Source: Lenisia limosa (Eukaryota > Breviatea). From it: a stretch of DNA of 35,689 nucleotides. This document shows, piece by piece, positions 19,901-33,435 of the stretch (positions are counted from its first letter, which is position 1; every line of letters begins with the position of its first letter). Below the pieces are notes generated by a model, which searched no databases, was not told where the DNA came from, and saw nothing but the letters and a program-made list of their open reading frames with translations. The stretch lies in contig LPNZ01011377.1 of the NCBI GenBank assembly GCA_001655205.1, forward strand, positions 1-35,689, written 5' to 3'. The position numbers were made by a program, and so were the translations under genes.

Positions 19901-22900
19901 TTCTTTTAGAACCTTATATACCGCCAGAACCCGATTTTCTCTTTCAGTTTCCAAGTTCTTCAGAGTTGACATCCCAGCACAATAAGGAGGGCTCCATCCG
20001 CCATGCTTCTGTGCAGAATTTAAATCCATCTATTGGAATGAATGAACAGATATCAGCAGAAACGAAGTTACCCCCTTCATCACCATCCACACCTTCAAAG
20101 ATGCCACCATCGCAACCCTTCCATAACCGGCAGGCATTGCCTGCTGATCTTTCCAGTCTAATAAGAGCCCATGAATTGGAAGAACTCGACTTTAAGGAAG
20201 GTGACGATGTTGCCGCCCTTGGTCAAGGAGCTGAGTCTGGCATACTCGGCGAAGTTAGGAAAGAACACTATGATAAGATCCAAGAAGAAGATGACTTAGA
20301 TCAAGAGATCAGGGATGCCCTTTTAGAGTTTAAATCCGCCGCTGCCGCTGCTTTTGATGGCGATGAGCTGAAGAGTTTCACAGACAAGGTCAAGTCCAAA
20401 GCCCCAACAGGGGGTATACTGAAAGAAATGTTTAAACGGCCAGAATACTCCAAAAAGCGGAAGATTACCGAAAGAGAAAAGTTCGCGGGAAGACGATTGG
20501 CGAAGTTGCTGGATATTCGTGACAAGGGACTCCGAAATATTGAAGCCAAAAAAACGGTTTCCTCAGGCATGTCCTGGCTTGAAAGTGTTATGAAGGACAA
20601 GAACATCAATTTGGTGGACGAAGAACTGAAAGAAACGCAAAAAAGAAAGAGAAACAGAGTTCCAGAGTATCAACAAGGTGGCAAGGTAGATATTGATGCT
20701 ATTGTCCAACAAAAGCCAAAGAAGAAGGCCAAGCCAGAACCCACCCAATCTTTAATGCCGCGCCAACCTAATAAGGAAGTTTCTGATATCCTTTCTGAGC
20801 TCCCAATGACAAATGGCAAACCTAACACCAGCAAAATGACCCTTCTTCAGAAGGTGTTATATGCTGAGCTGAGCAACACAGATTCTAAAGAAGCTGGCCT
20901 GGGATTTAAGGTATTTGTGGTTTCTTGTCTTCTACTTTATCTTGATTTTTTGACTTTATAGAACATTGATAGAGAGATCAATATCGCAACTACCCAGCGC
21001 AATAAACAGAAGGAAAGAGCATCAAAGTTGGCAATATTGTTTATTTTCACTATGTACCTTAACTATCTCCATCATTTTACCAACCATTTTAGGGTTGATT
21101 ATTACGGTATGCCAACAAAGGACTTCATTGATCCTTATCTGGAGGACAAACGAGACTACTTGATGGTTCGCTTTTGCTATACCTGTGATACTTGTATTTG
21201 ATATTTGCCTATTTCAACTCCCGACCTTTTGACATGTCCAGACTGGTGGTGAGAAAAGGGACATCAACGTGTTTCTTGATAATAAAAGAGACCAGATTTT
21301 CCACCAGTACAAACATGCCCATATCACCAGTCGTGTCGAGGTATGAGAGGCCCAAAATAAACTCAGTGCATTTGTTGTAGTATCATAGCTAACTTATCAT
21401 ATTCACGGAAGATATTTGTAACGTATGCCTAGTTTGAAACAATATCTCTTAGAAGCGTGATGGTGTAGTCTGCTTTTGACATGAAACAATTATGTTTTAT
21501 TTCTCATCTCAATATATATATATATATAGTTTGAAGCCCCCGCGCCAGCCGTCCTGAATTCGGATGGTGAGGAGGACCTTAAGGACCCGAGTCTTATCGA
21601 CGTCACCGCCAGACGAATGTCTGCAAAGAAGGCCAGGGACTTCCTCTCAAGAATGGCTGGTTGGTGGTACAGTTGTAGATGGTGTCATTTCAGTTCCAAA
21701 AAGACGAATAAAAATATAATATTGATTATTGAGAATTGTCAAGTTCTATCCGAGATAAATAGACTCGTGTATTGTTTCAGCTTTTTGGCATTTTTATGCT
21801 TATTTTCATCATTTTCCCAACTCTCTAGGATCATCTCGAAAAGTCGATCAACCCAGAGAAGCCAAGCCTCTTCCTAAAGTTGAAACTGACGGCCAGCTCA
21901 TCTCCGACATTTGGACCAAAGCTCCTTCCAACATATCTGCGGCTGCCTACAGTGTCTCTTCGGATGTGGATCTGAGCATTTTTGATGACAACAACACAGC
22001 TTCTCACATTCCAATAGTTGCAGATGGTAATGGTGTTGCTGATGAAGAAGATGTTTTCGAGCTTTGTGACTGGCATGGTTCGGACCAGCTATCTAAGTCT
22101 TCCGCAATATCAGCAACTCTTCCCGGTGCCCTTCCAAGTCTCAAGCCTGTTGCTGACTCCGCTTTCATCGCCCCGCTTGCCCACAGTAGTGTAATTCCGG
22201 ACCTATTTGGCAAGCCTTCTATTAGTACTGTAAGTCCCGAAAAGGGAGCTGATGAGTTTGTGGACTCTATATTCAGTGATGATGACGATTGCCTTGATTT
22301 GGGATCAACAAATCATGAATTTCCGTTAAGTGCAATGATGAAGACTGAACAATCAGAAGATGTTGCTGAAACTGACGAGGCTATTCTGGAGCTACCTGAA
22401 GATAAAGACCTTTTCGCATCATCTGAGTCCGAATCTAACTCCCCAGAACCCTTGGATTCAATGACTGCTCCTTGTACCAGAGGAAGCAGTGTCAACCCGA
22501 ATACACTGATACAATCCATTTTTGGCAGTGATGAAGACGACCAGGCACAAGAAGGGGACGATGAAGGAGTATCCGTTGCCCAAAGGCTCAACATCGCTTC
22601 TGAAGCCAAGCTCAACGAACCTTCAGTCAGCATTCCTTCGATTGATGCTCGAGTTTCCGCCATTTCAGAGCATTTGAAGGTGGAAATGGAACAAGTCGCG
22701 GTGTTAACAGCTAAAAATTCCTTCCCCAAACATGTCTCAGCTTCTTCACTCGGGCATCAGCCTTATGCACAAGACCACCAGAATACTATTAAGACCAAGC
22801 TTCATGCGCAAGTTGATCAGTCGCCAAAGAAAGCCATTTCTTCCGAGCCATTGCCAGCTGATAAGCAAGAACAAGCTGAGAAAGAGGAACCCGCCAAGAA

Positions 22901-25218
22901 GACGATACCAACTTTCAGTCTCATTCCTGCGAAAACCAAGTCAATTGCACTTGTCCCAGAGCAGTAGGTTTCCGCTTCTTCATTCTTGTTGTCGTCAAAC
23001 ACTATAAGCGTGATGGTGGGGATGGCTTCGGTCAGATAAATCCTTATTTTTTTATGTCTCATTCTTATTATCGTACAAACACGGTGTTTTTAATCCATTA
23101 AGAACGATTTCATCTGCCACTGCCAAGGCGCTTCTCAATCTCAAGCCATCGGAGCTAAATAAAACCGAGAGTACTGACACCAAAGAATTAATGACAATTG
23201 TTGAACAGCCTGTAGGTGGAGGTTGGACCAGCGATTTGAAATAGCTTTATTTGTACCACTTACAGTTAATTGATATTTATTCCTTTCTACTGTTTCATAT
23301 TTCTGTCTCTTTTTTTATTATTTTAGATACCTATGGCTTCGCCACCAGTACCTTTAATTTCAAGCCAGAACATCCCCTCTCAACAGCTTATTCAAAATCA
23401 AGAGCTGCCTCAGTGGTCTCAAAACCAAAGCGCCCCCCTGAGAACACGGGAGTACTGGAAGGTCAATGACGAAGCTTTGGAGAGACGAAGAGAGGAGTAT
23501 CAGAATAAAGCCAGGTATTGTTTGGATTTGGGTGTATATTGAGTTCTTTTTTTTTGCTACAATGGGCGGTCATGGTACCCCCTATCTATTTCAAGATTAT
23601 CATCTCATAAAATTAGTTCAGTAGCGTAAATACAATCATACTTTTTTGGTATGATATCTGTATTCTCTCCAGATAGCTACCATTCCTAAATCGCCTCAGA
23701 AAGATGACACAAAACCTCCGCGGACCGACAATGGGACTGACGATTGACGCTGCGCAACTTTGCGCGTGTCTTGGCGTTCCAAGTCTTGTGGCGCCATGGG
23801 AGGCCGACAGTCAGTGCGCCGCCATGGCCCGGGATGGACTAGTGGATGGTGAGCCGGTTCTACCTGTGGTACTCTTTAATAGAATTGAGATTGACTTGAT
23901 AGTTGTTTTAACTGAAGACTCCGACTTGCTTGCTTTTGGCACTCCGTACATTGCTAGGTGGGAAGGAGAGGCTTTTTTACAGGCTTTTTTTAGTATACCC
24001 CAAGTTAGAAACTATACTCAAATATAAAACAAATATTACGACATTTTGAGAGGATCTCCTATTTTAGATGTTATAACTAAACTCGCAGATACTACTTCTC
24101 ATCAAAGAACCACCCAAGACTCTACTCGTTAGACGCCTTACAGCAGACAGAGGGACTTGGGCACTCTGAGGTTCGTTTCTATATCTGGACTAGAGGTGCG
24201 GTGCCATTTTTTCAACTGTGTATTGGTGTCACCGTTATATGGTAAATATTGGTAATTATGTCATTTCATTTGACATTTCATACACATGTAATATCCAAAT
24301 AAGGTGGTTGATGCATGATCATTTCAGATTGTGTTCCTTGCCACTCTTCTGGGGTCTGACTACTGCAATGGCGTTCAGCAAATTGGTGGGAGAGGGGACG
24401 GGTATTCTATTTGTAAATGAGTGAGTGATTTGTGAATGTATGGTGATACTACGGCTTCCCAAATTCAACAAACCTTTTATCTACTACATCCAAAAGAGAC
24501 ACTTTAGAAAGTTATGTTTTAGGATCCAAATTAGCCCCTGAGGTTATCAAAGAATTTGGTTCGGTTTCAGCATTCAAGCAGTGGCTACAAGATGAGAGGT
24601 ATGCATGCATCTTTTTCCTGCCCTTTGCTATGTTTCAATGAACTTTTATCCCAAACAAAGACGGAATTTGGAGGTCCGGTCAAAAGTGAAGTTCATCCAC
24701 ACCGATTTACGAACTTAAGCTTGGGTGAAGACGGCTTTCGCACGAAACTCCGAAGGCGACTCTCTAAGACGACAATTGACGCTACGTATGGCCATCCTAA
24801 GGTGCTTGACGCGTATTTGAACCCAGTGTTCGTGGGGTGTATAATGAGTAAAGAAGCAGTTTACTTCCTTTCACCCCCAAAAATAACCTTTTCCTCTGTT
24901 TTTTTTGGGGGGATTATTATTTAGTATGCTGTTGTAAATCTATTTTAGCAGTCAGAAATGTTGTTCAATCTCTAACATCAGCAGCTACACCAAGCCGAAG
25001 CCTGGTGAAATACAATGGAGGGATGTTGACCTTGCAGCACTCCAGGCGTTCCTAGCCAAGTCTATTGGGTGGGACTCAATGTACTACATTATTACCTTTT
25101 GGGACTTGTTTCACATTTTAGATGGGGAGTTCAAGAAAGTCTCAAGTTTATGAGCCCGTATTTCCAGCAGCTGGAGTCTCGAAAACAAGCGGCAAACTTT
25201 TTCCGTTCAAAGTCATAG
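16914..25218 (+). CDS. RAD2: XPG/Rad2/ERCC5 structure-specific endonuclease
   Basis: Cuts DNA 3' of bubbles in nucleotide excision repair. Exons: 16914-17004, 17105-17181, 17242-17337, 17471-17515, 17686-about 18000, about 18113-18161, 18241-about 18280, 18814-18867, about 18960-19099, 19210-19403, 19474-20910, 20962-21026, 21093-21165, 21242-21340, 21530-21659, 21829-22963, 23103-23211, 23327-23514, 23700-23848, 23903-23957, 24089-24170, 24328-24385, 24523-24598, 24687-24827, 24982-25068, 25122-25218. About 1,650-1,700 aa against 1,186 in human. Start MGVKGLWDI; D31 in VAIDASIWL and D77 in VFDG are the XPG-N metal ligands; then KQRKKLR. After a long acidic spacer come XPG-I (APWEADSQCA), TEDSDLLAFG and LLGSDY, then AYLNP and a C-terminal QAANFFRS like a weak PIP box. 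Junctions at 18000-18113, 18867-18960 and 24598-24687 are unresolved. Confidence 0.93.
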
Positions 25219-25598
25219 TCCCCAGTATCGAATTGAATTTATGACATATTGGATCTATTTTTGTCATGTTGTAATATGGCAATATAATACTGCAGACAGA
25301 AAAAGCTTCAATGAGCACCACAGATTACGTTTAAACGAAATGAATGAATATGGGCCTCCACTGTTAACTGTAAACAACGTTTTGGTCATAGGGTGGTAAC
25401 AAATTCACCAAAACAACAAAACGTCACAATTTCAACTTTCCTGGTCTGGGTGGTGGTTTCTTGAAGGTCATAGGTTCGATTCTCTTTACCCCCGTTTTTT
25501 TTTCGTGAGAGCGACATGGGGAGAACAATACACTCCGAACTGGTGACAGCGGACCAAACTCTGAAATACGCGGGTCCGTCTAAAATCCACCCTGTTAG
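25219..25598. other. Intergenic region
   Basis: Holds the 3' flank of the XPG gene and the upstream region of the protease gene. A GGTTCGATTC string near 25473 followed by a T run resembles a tRNA B box but does not fold as one. No gene seen. Confidence 0.5.
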
Positions 25599-25606
25599 TA
25601 TAAAAG
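25599..25606 (+). promoter_or_regulatory. TATA box of the cysteine protease gene
   Basis: TATAAAAG lies 39 nt before the ATG at 25638. With the usual 25-30 nt spacing, transcription would begin only about 5-12 nt before the start codon, giving a very short leader. Confidence 0.55.
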
Positions 25607-25637
25607 TTGGAATTTTTTTTCAAAAAAATCACTCAAC

Positions 25638-27193
<1,556 letters not shown>

Positions 27194-28369
27194 GCGTCGC
27201 TTATTTATGGAAGGATTTGATCTTTAATGCATCTTATCCACTTTAAACCCTGGCTTCTCTGTTTTTATTGGGTATCTTATTATCATATGGGAAAAAATTC
27301 CCCGATCTGGCTCCTTTTTCGGCTGTAAAAACCTACACAACTACACATTGACAGCTACAATGTTGCATTTATGAGGCAGCATTTCAAACAGCACTTGAGC
27401 TGTTGAGATGGTCCAACTATACTACCGCTGACCTGCGGGGAGTACAATTTATTGTTCACTAGCAACTGCAGCAAACCATTGGTAGGTTAAAACATCTTAC
27501 TACGTTTACTAAAGCATACGTACGACCACAAGAGATTTTATGTAAGTAATCAATCAAGTTATATTGCTGGCCTGGTAGTTATGGCAGATTCGTCACATTT
27601 GTACCGATTTCTTCTCACATCATGTAGGTTGATCAACATTCGGCCACTATGACGATTGAAGGGAAGCCCGAAGCACAAGCTCTATATAGCCCGTTGTTTG
27701 TTAGTATCAGATTTTTCCTAAGAAAAATATAATATGTTATGTGTCTACTATTATTTCTTTACCAATGGCTATAACCTCGAAAATGAAACTTTGAATGCAA
27801 AACCTACTTTTATACCTAACATTAGTCATTCCTTTTAGGCAGCACAGAAACAGAAACGGTCCGATACAGTTACATCCTAGAAAATAGTAAACCATTTTAG
27901 TCCTTCGAAAATGAAGAGTAATTAGAGACACGATCTTAAAGAACTGACGTCGGAGAATGAACATTCACTACCAATATGGTGACATATTCCCCTTTCCTGT
28001 TTTAAAACCCACATTTGGAAAGAGATGGTGTGGAAAAGTCTTTTTGTCCCAGCCTACTTTCGAGAGACAATTTAAGAAGTCCTTGTATGGGCGCGTTTGG
28101 GTCAATGAATGCAACATAGTATCTTTCTAAACCAATTATCACAAACATGGATCACAGATTCAATCAACAACTGTTTTAGCACACCGTTAGCCGATTTACT
28201 TCCATTCGAAAGATGGCTTTTTCAATTGAATCCTATGTGGTTACAAGTCTGCGCTCTGCATGCATGGAATATATCACACAAATCATCACACATTTTCCCT
28301 AAAAAAAAAAGAAAACGCATTTGATCTTCAATTTCACTTCAATTTGATTAAAAACAAATCTTCCATCCC
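27194..28369. other. Intergenic region, no gene seen
   Basis: About 1.2 kb between the protease stop and the DUF229 gene's stop (convergent). Short open frames on both strands lack motifs and splice support. It must hold both 3' ends. Confidence 0.5.
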
Positions 28370-31300
28370 TCAAACGAAAAGGTCATGTCGATAGAGATAG
28401 GCCTTGGCGGAAAAGATGATCTCAGAATTCTTGTTTTTGTTGCGTCCCGGTACGCCCTCAAGTCTAAACGTGGCTTCCCATATCTAATTGAGGTGATTTA
28501 CAGATAAGAGCGAAAAATGTACATGTACATGTATATCATAAACAGCGGATTGTTCGTGACACTAGTGAAAGACCAAGTGAAAAAGAGCACTTCAAAGAAA
28601 GTAACAGTATTGTTGAGTTTGATAGTGCCTAATTCATGGAAAGAAAGAGGCATTTCTTTGCTAAATAGCCATTACCCCAGAATATGCAGTCGCCGTTTAA
28701 TATCATATCGTTCTTGTAGCACAAAAAAACATCCTTATTAGAAGATGAGGTAACGGACAAACCTCTTTAAAAATTTGATACTCTGGAGAAGGAGATATAT
28801 CAACGACCTTTCCGTGTATTGTCATAAAATGCCGTCAAAAACACAGGTGTTGCCTTGGGGGTAGAGGAGCTGGTACTTCTAAATATAATTGAATCAACCA
28901 AAGGTCTCAATCGGGTTTGGCCTAAGGTAAACACAATCGTATCAGCGTACAGTATATGCTTATATATTATAAGCTATGATATCATCTAATATACGTATAC
29001 TATACTATATGATATCATATATTATATATCATATATATTATGTATATCAGATTTTTTAAGAAACAATACAAGGTCTATCATACGGTTTCAATGAACTCAT
29101 CCTAAATTCCACCCAAAACCTGAATAGAATTTGACAACTGGGTCTTCAAAAAATGTACCATTTCCTTCAATGTTCAGAAGTCACAAGTAAGTGGTTAACG
29201 AGATTACTAATATATTCAGTCTTCAGGCTAAATACATCCCACCCGTATTTAGTGTAAAGCGAGCATTTTAGGACCAAAATGTCACGCCTTGCGAGGGTGT
29301 GTCAAAATATGGAGTCGTGCACTCCTCTTACCTCATTTGATTTCGAGACAGCAGGGACACGGAATGAGGATATGTACTTGTTTTCGCACTGACAACGGGA
29401 ATAATGTGAATCGCTGCATGTTCGCGTTGTTGGAGGGTCCAGTAGTGAAACTGATAACTGCAAATATGACATTGGAGTGGAATGATAACGAGAGCAAAGC
29501 GAGACAGTTACACATATTGATACCCAATTTACATCGAAGGAGTTATGAGTGCGCAAAGAGTCTTGGAAGTCCATAGGATAAGTTTGAATGTGGCGCAACG
29601 TTTGGTCAATGTCAAAATGCGTAACTACCTGTCCTTGCCACCCCCGTATTCTCTCTCTTAGGCAGTCAAATGATAACAGAAAGAGCGACAACAAATAAAT
29701 TGAATGATTTCTCACAGTCAACAGAATTACGAGAATAAACGGTGCTGAATTATCTGGTATGAAGGTGAATGTTACTTATCAAGGTTTGACTTGATTATTC
29801 ACTTTTACAACAGCATGGTATTCATGAATTATATTATACCACCTCCAAATCCCAATTACATAATTTCAGGATGTTGTTTATGTAAAACATCATTCACAAT
29901 GACTCCAATAAAGATTTGTTCAGTATCAATATCGTCTAAGTTGTCAGTGAAAGAAAAAAATTTGATACAAAATCATATGATATACAAACACGTAAAATAA
30001 CCAATCACAACTCGAAATACGTAATATGATATGTATTTAATAAATATTCCAATTGCCCAATGAAAAGTCAAGACAGTACCATGTACTCACTTTCCTTAAA
30101 GCGGAAAATGCCGGAGCTCGCTCCACCACCCAAGGGTCCATGGTCACCATTCAACAAAATGAAGAGAGGGTAACTAAAAGACATAAAATAACAACATCCG
30201 CCAATTGGACCATTCTAAAAATTCTTCAGAAATTGATTGGATAATATGAGAGCTGTATGTTTATATGAAAGTGAAGATGAGAAATTGAAAAAAAAAACGT
30301 GATATCATATCAAACTGAAAAACAGTCTAACTTCTGTTTATTGGCACTTTGGATGAAGTATTCTAGAATGCCAGCATGAAACTAAGGTGTTAAAACTGAA
30401 TTCAGATATGACATGCTACATATCATACATATATTAGTATATTAGTAGTATGATATCATATATATATGATGTAGTATATCATATACTATATGATATAGTA
30501 TATTATATAGTATATTATAATATGTGAGATAATATAATATACTATAAAATATATTATATGATATGAAGATAGCCTCCATCAGAGTGGTAAAAACTCTAAA
30601 ACTCCTTACAGCATCGTTCCTTGCAGTATATCCAAGATGATGATGTGCGCCATAATTCTGAGGGCATATAAGTTTACGCAGTAAAATAAGAGCTGCAAAG
30701 AATTATTATTCCCTCTGATATTGGGAAACTCATGATCCATTCTCTAGGAATAGGAAATTCATGAACGGAAACAATCCACGCTCCTCCAACATTGCCTTTG
30801 ATGAAGGTAGGTTGGTCTGCAGAATATCGATCAACAAAACATCGAAGTTTGCCGAAGCAGTCGACTTCTGACACAGATGTTGCCGTCATATCATAGGCCT
30901 GGAAATTAGAACGCGACAAATAGAGTGGACCTATGAGTGATTAGGTTCATATTCACGTTGATACACCCCGTTCAGCTCGTTACAATTGAACCCACCTCTT
31001 CTCCGAATATCTTTGGGTCATACAGAGAATTATCAGGGTCCACGCTATGGTCGTAGAAGTTTCCCCAGTCAAGACTCAGCCATCCGTTGGCTGCGATATG
31101 TCAGAAATGACGGTAACAAATTATCAAGATGAAACATGAGGCAACTTTTAGATTACTATTTACCAACCAGAAAAAGATGCCAAGTTGTGGGAAATGGGGC
31201 ATGAGTTGAAAAAAGTTGCAATGTCAATCTAAAAAATGAATCACGAATTTCTCAGAATGCTAAGCTCACAGAATCGGACTTTGATTCATGGATAATCGAG

Positions 31301-32695
31301 CGAAATCCAATCTAAGTTGTCGAATTAGAAATGAAAACAGCTCAGACTTCAACAGTTGTACAAAATTTCTCTTTGACCTCAAACAGATTTGCCTGACAAC
31401 GCTAGTCCCAATTGCATTGGTGCTCTGTTATTTTGGGAAGCACCCTCTTGCTTCGAAGCCTGGAGGGGATTCCATTGACATCAGAATACTTAAGGTACAG
31501 AGTATCCGGATAAGTAAAAGTCACAAGTCCAATTGACTGTACTATTTATCATACAGGTTAATAACCCCTATTCGTGATGCAATCCACCCATTATCATTTC
31601 ATGAGCCGCACTCAAACCGTTGTGATAAAAGCTGCCTGGTAACCCTCCGGGTTAGACTCATTAAAGATGTTGAACATTAAAGGATGGCCAATTTTCATGA
31701 CATTTGGGGATAAAAACTCAAACATCATATGTCGGACGTGCGGTGGGTTTTTAATAAGGTATCGGTTCAATTTGTCGCCAGTCGCACCTAGTAGTGAGAT
31801 TACGAGCATTTTATGGATAAAACCTCCACTCATATTCAACAATTTTTGAAACTTCATGATGGTTGGTCGGGCTCCTCTATGTTCCGAATTCCGAAGGGGA
31901 GTCGATATTTATCGAGAAATCATCGAAATATCTCTATTATTTGGGACCAAATGGAAACATATAAGTTAGTGTGTTATCGAAGACGACACATATAGTACAC
32001 AGGAGGATATACAATATGTATAAAACGATGATATTCATAAAAAATACCAAAGTTAATTTATCTAGTACTGAGTCAAAAAAGACCAAACTTGCTTTGCACT
32101 GACCTTCATAATCGTCAAAAGCGCTACGCATGGCCGTTTCTCTTGACCAAATCGCGTGTTCAATACCACGAATGTTCGGCTTGATATCGCACTGATATGC
32201 TAAGTGAAACTCGATAACTCAAAAGTCAAGATGAAGAAAAAGAGTTTCATGAGGGGAGCTAGTTCTTTGTAACTACCTCTTCTATCGACAGCGAAAAGAA
32301 AGAAAGCATACTCACCATTTCCTTCTCATAAGGTATACTCTTCAGTGGCGTTGGTTGCCCGAAATGGGCCTCATGAGTCGGTCGGAGGAATTCGATGTAC
32401 TCCTTACTGAGAGACTTTTTGCTGTTGACACAGCCAATTTCCGGTGGTGACGGCCTAAGAGGTCACGTGGGATACTATGAGATGATGACTCAATATCTAC
32501 ACTATGAATATGAAGGACTAGAGTGTCACTTAATAGAAATGAGACATTTTGAAATAGTTATTCATATTTGGACGCATTTTACCGACAGCTCACGAGGACT
32601 TCTTTATTGATTGTGGGGGAACAACTGTGATGAAACCAGAGAAATATCGCTGTCGATCCGGGCGGGGGTCGATCTTGTACCCACAAGTGCCATTT
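28370..32695 (-). CDS. DUF229 protein (sulfatase/alkaline-phosphatase superfamily), 5' end unresolved
   Basis: Extracellular or Golgi family of unknown substrate. Exons: 32695-32594, 32454-32316, 32191-32104, 31874-31644, 31090-30996, 30898-30678, 30657-30610, 30173-30091, 29935-29860, 29656-29524, 29457-29332, 29164-29120, 28958 (or 28921)-28808, 28782-28763, 28483-28370. All joins keep phase except the 5' end of the 28958 exon. About 557 aa seen. Family landmarks in order: N-terminal NGTCGYKIDPRPD; KMLVISLLGATGDKLNR where members have VLIIGID-S-x-SR; EFLSPNVMKIGHPLMF; NGWLSLDWGNFYDH; LLNGDHGPLGGG (the SDHG metal motif); QIFIGVIVNDVLHKQHPE; VVTHFDIDQTL; and TCSDSHYSRCQCE. Stop is TGA. The first exon starts inside a codon, so one or more 5' exons with any signal peptide lie upstream. 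The first metal-ligand Asp appears lost. Confidence 0.82.
28957..29048. repeat. AT-rich palindromic TATAT tract
   Basis: Degenerate atatgatatcatat repeats in an intron of the DUF229 gene, immediately upstream of the disputed acceptor of exon 13. Confidence 0.6.
30410..30566. repeat. AT-rich palindromic tract
   Basis: About 155 bp of tatcatatatatatgatgt and tatatagtatattata motifs that can pair with themselves. Inside the 436-nt intron between DUF229 exons 7 and 8. It resembles the tracts at 9597 and 28957. Confidence 0.65.
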
Positions 32696-33435
32696 CTGAT
32701 ACAGATAAAAATAGTCTTAAATGCAGTAGTGTGTTTAATATATGATAGTTTTATTTCAGGTAAGAGGGATGTAAACAATGATAGCAACAACAGATTACAT
32801 AACACACAATTGTAATATCGTAAATATGTTAAGAGACTATTTCAGTTCATCTGAGATTTAACAAAAAATATGAATAACAATTCCTCTTTTGAAATTCCTC
32901 ATCCCAGGTTATTCTCCTAAACTAGGCTCTATATATATGTTTCTTCAATCAATACACAATAGGGCTCCATGAAGGGTTGGTGTTATGGGTTTTAACCCTA
33001 TACACAATCGTCCAACATGGTTGTCCTCCTGACACTGCAATCCTGGCTTTCAATATACCGATCTCAACCTTACACTTTCATAGTCGAAGAAGAAAGGAAG
33101 TGATAGGTTTCAACAGAGAAATAAAATAATCCATCTCTTAACTTTCATACAAGACACAAAACATGTTTCAAAATCAATGGTTTTGAACTAACAACACGTT
33201 ATCAGTTGCAAAACCTCAATAACCAGTGGAATAAAATGAACAATCTGTCCTCAAAAGAGTTATGTTGGTAATGTTAGGAATATCAACCAAAAGCGACAAA
33301 GAAAACCACAATTTTTTTTTAAAAAAATACATCGTAAATAGCTAGCGTTGCAGGTCACAGTTTCTAGGCTCTCCCTACGATCCCAAAATAATAATTGATT
33401 AGTATTATCTAGTCATATACTATAATATGCATATT
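32696..33435. other. Region expected to hold the 5' end of the DUF229 gene
   Basis: The visible first exon begins after an acceptor in phase 2, so a start exon must lie to the right, before the neighbouring gene's stop at 33436. I could not identify it with confidence. No other gene seen. Confidence 0.5.

Noticed and set aside
25440-25510. Possible tRNA gene (B-box-like GGTTCGATTC with a T run downstream)
   Set aside because: The T-stem has two mismatches around the loop, there is no A box at proper distance and no acceptor stem. It may be a chance match or a decayed tRNA-derived fragment.
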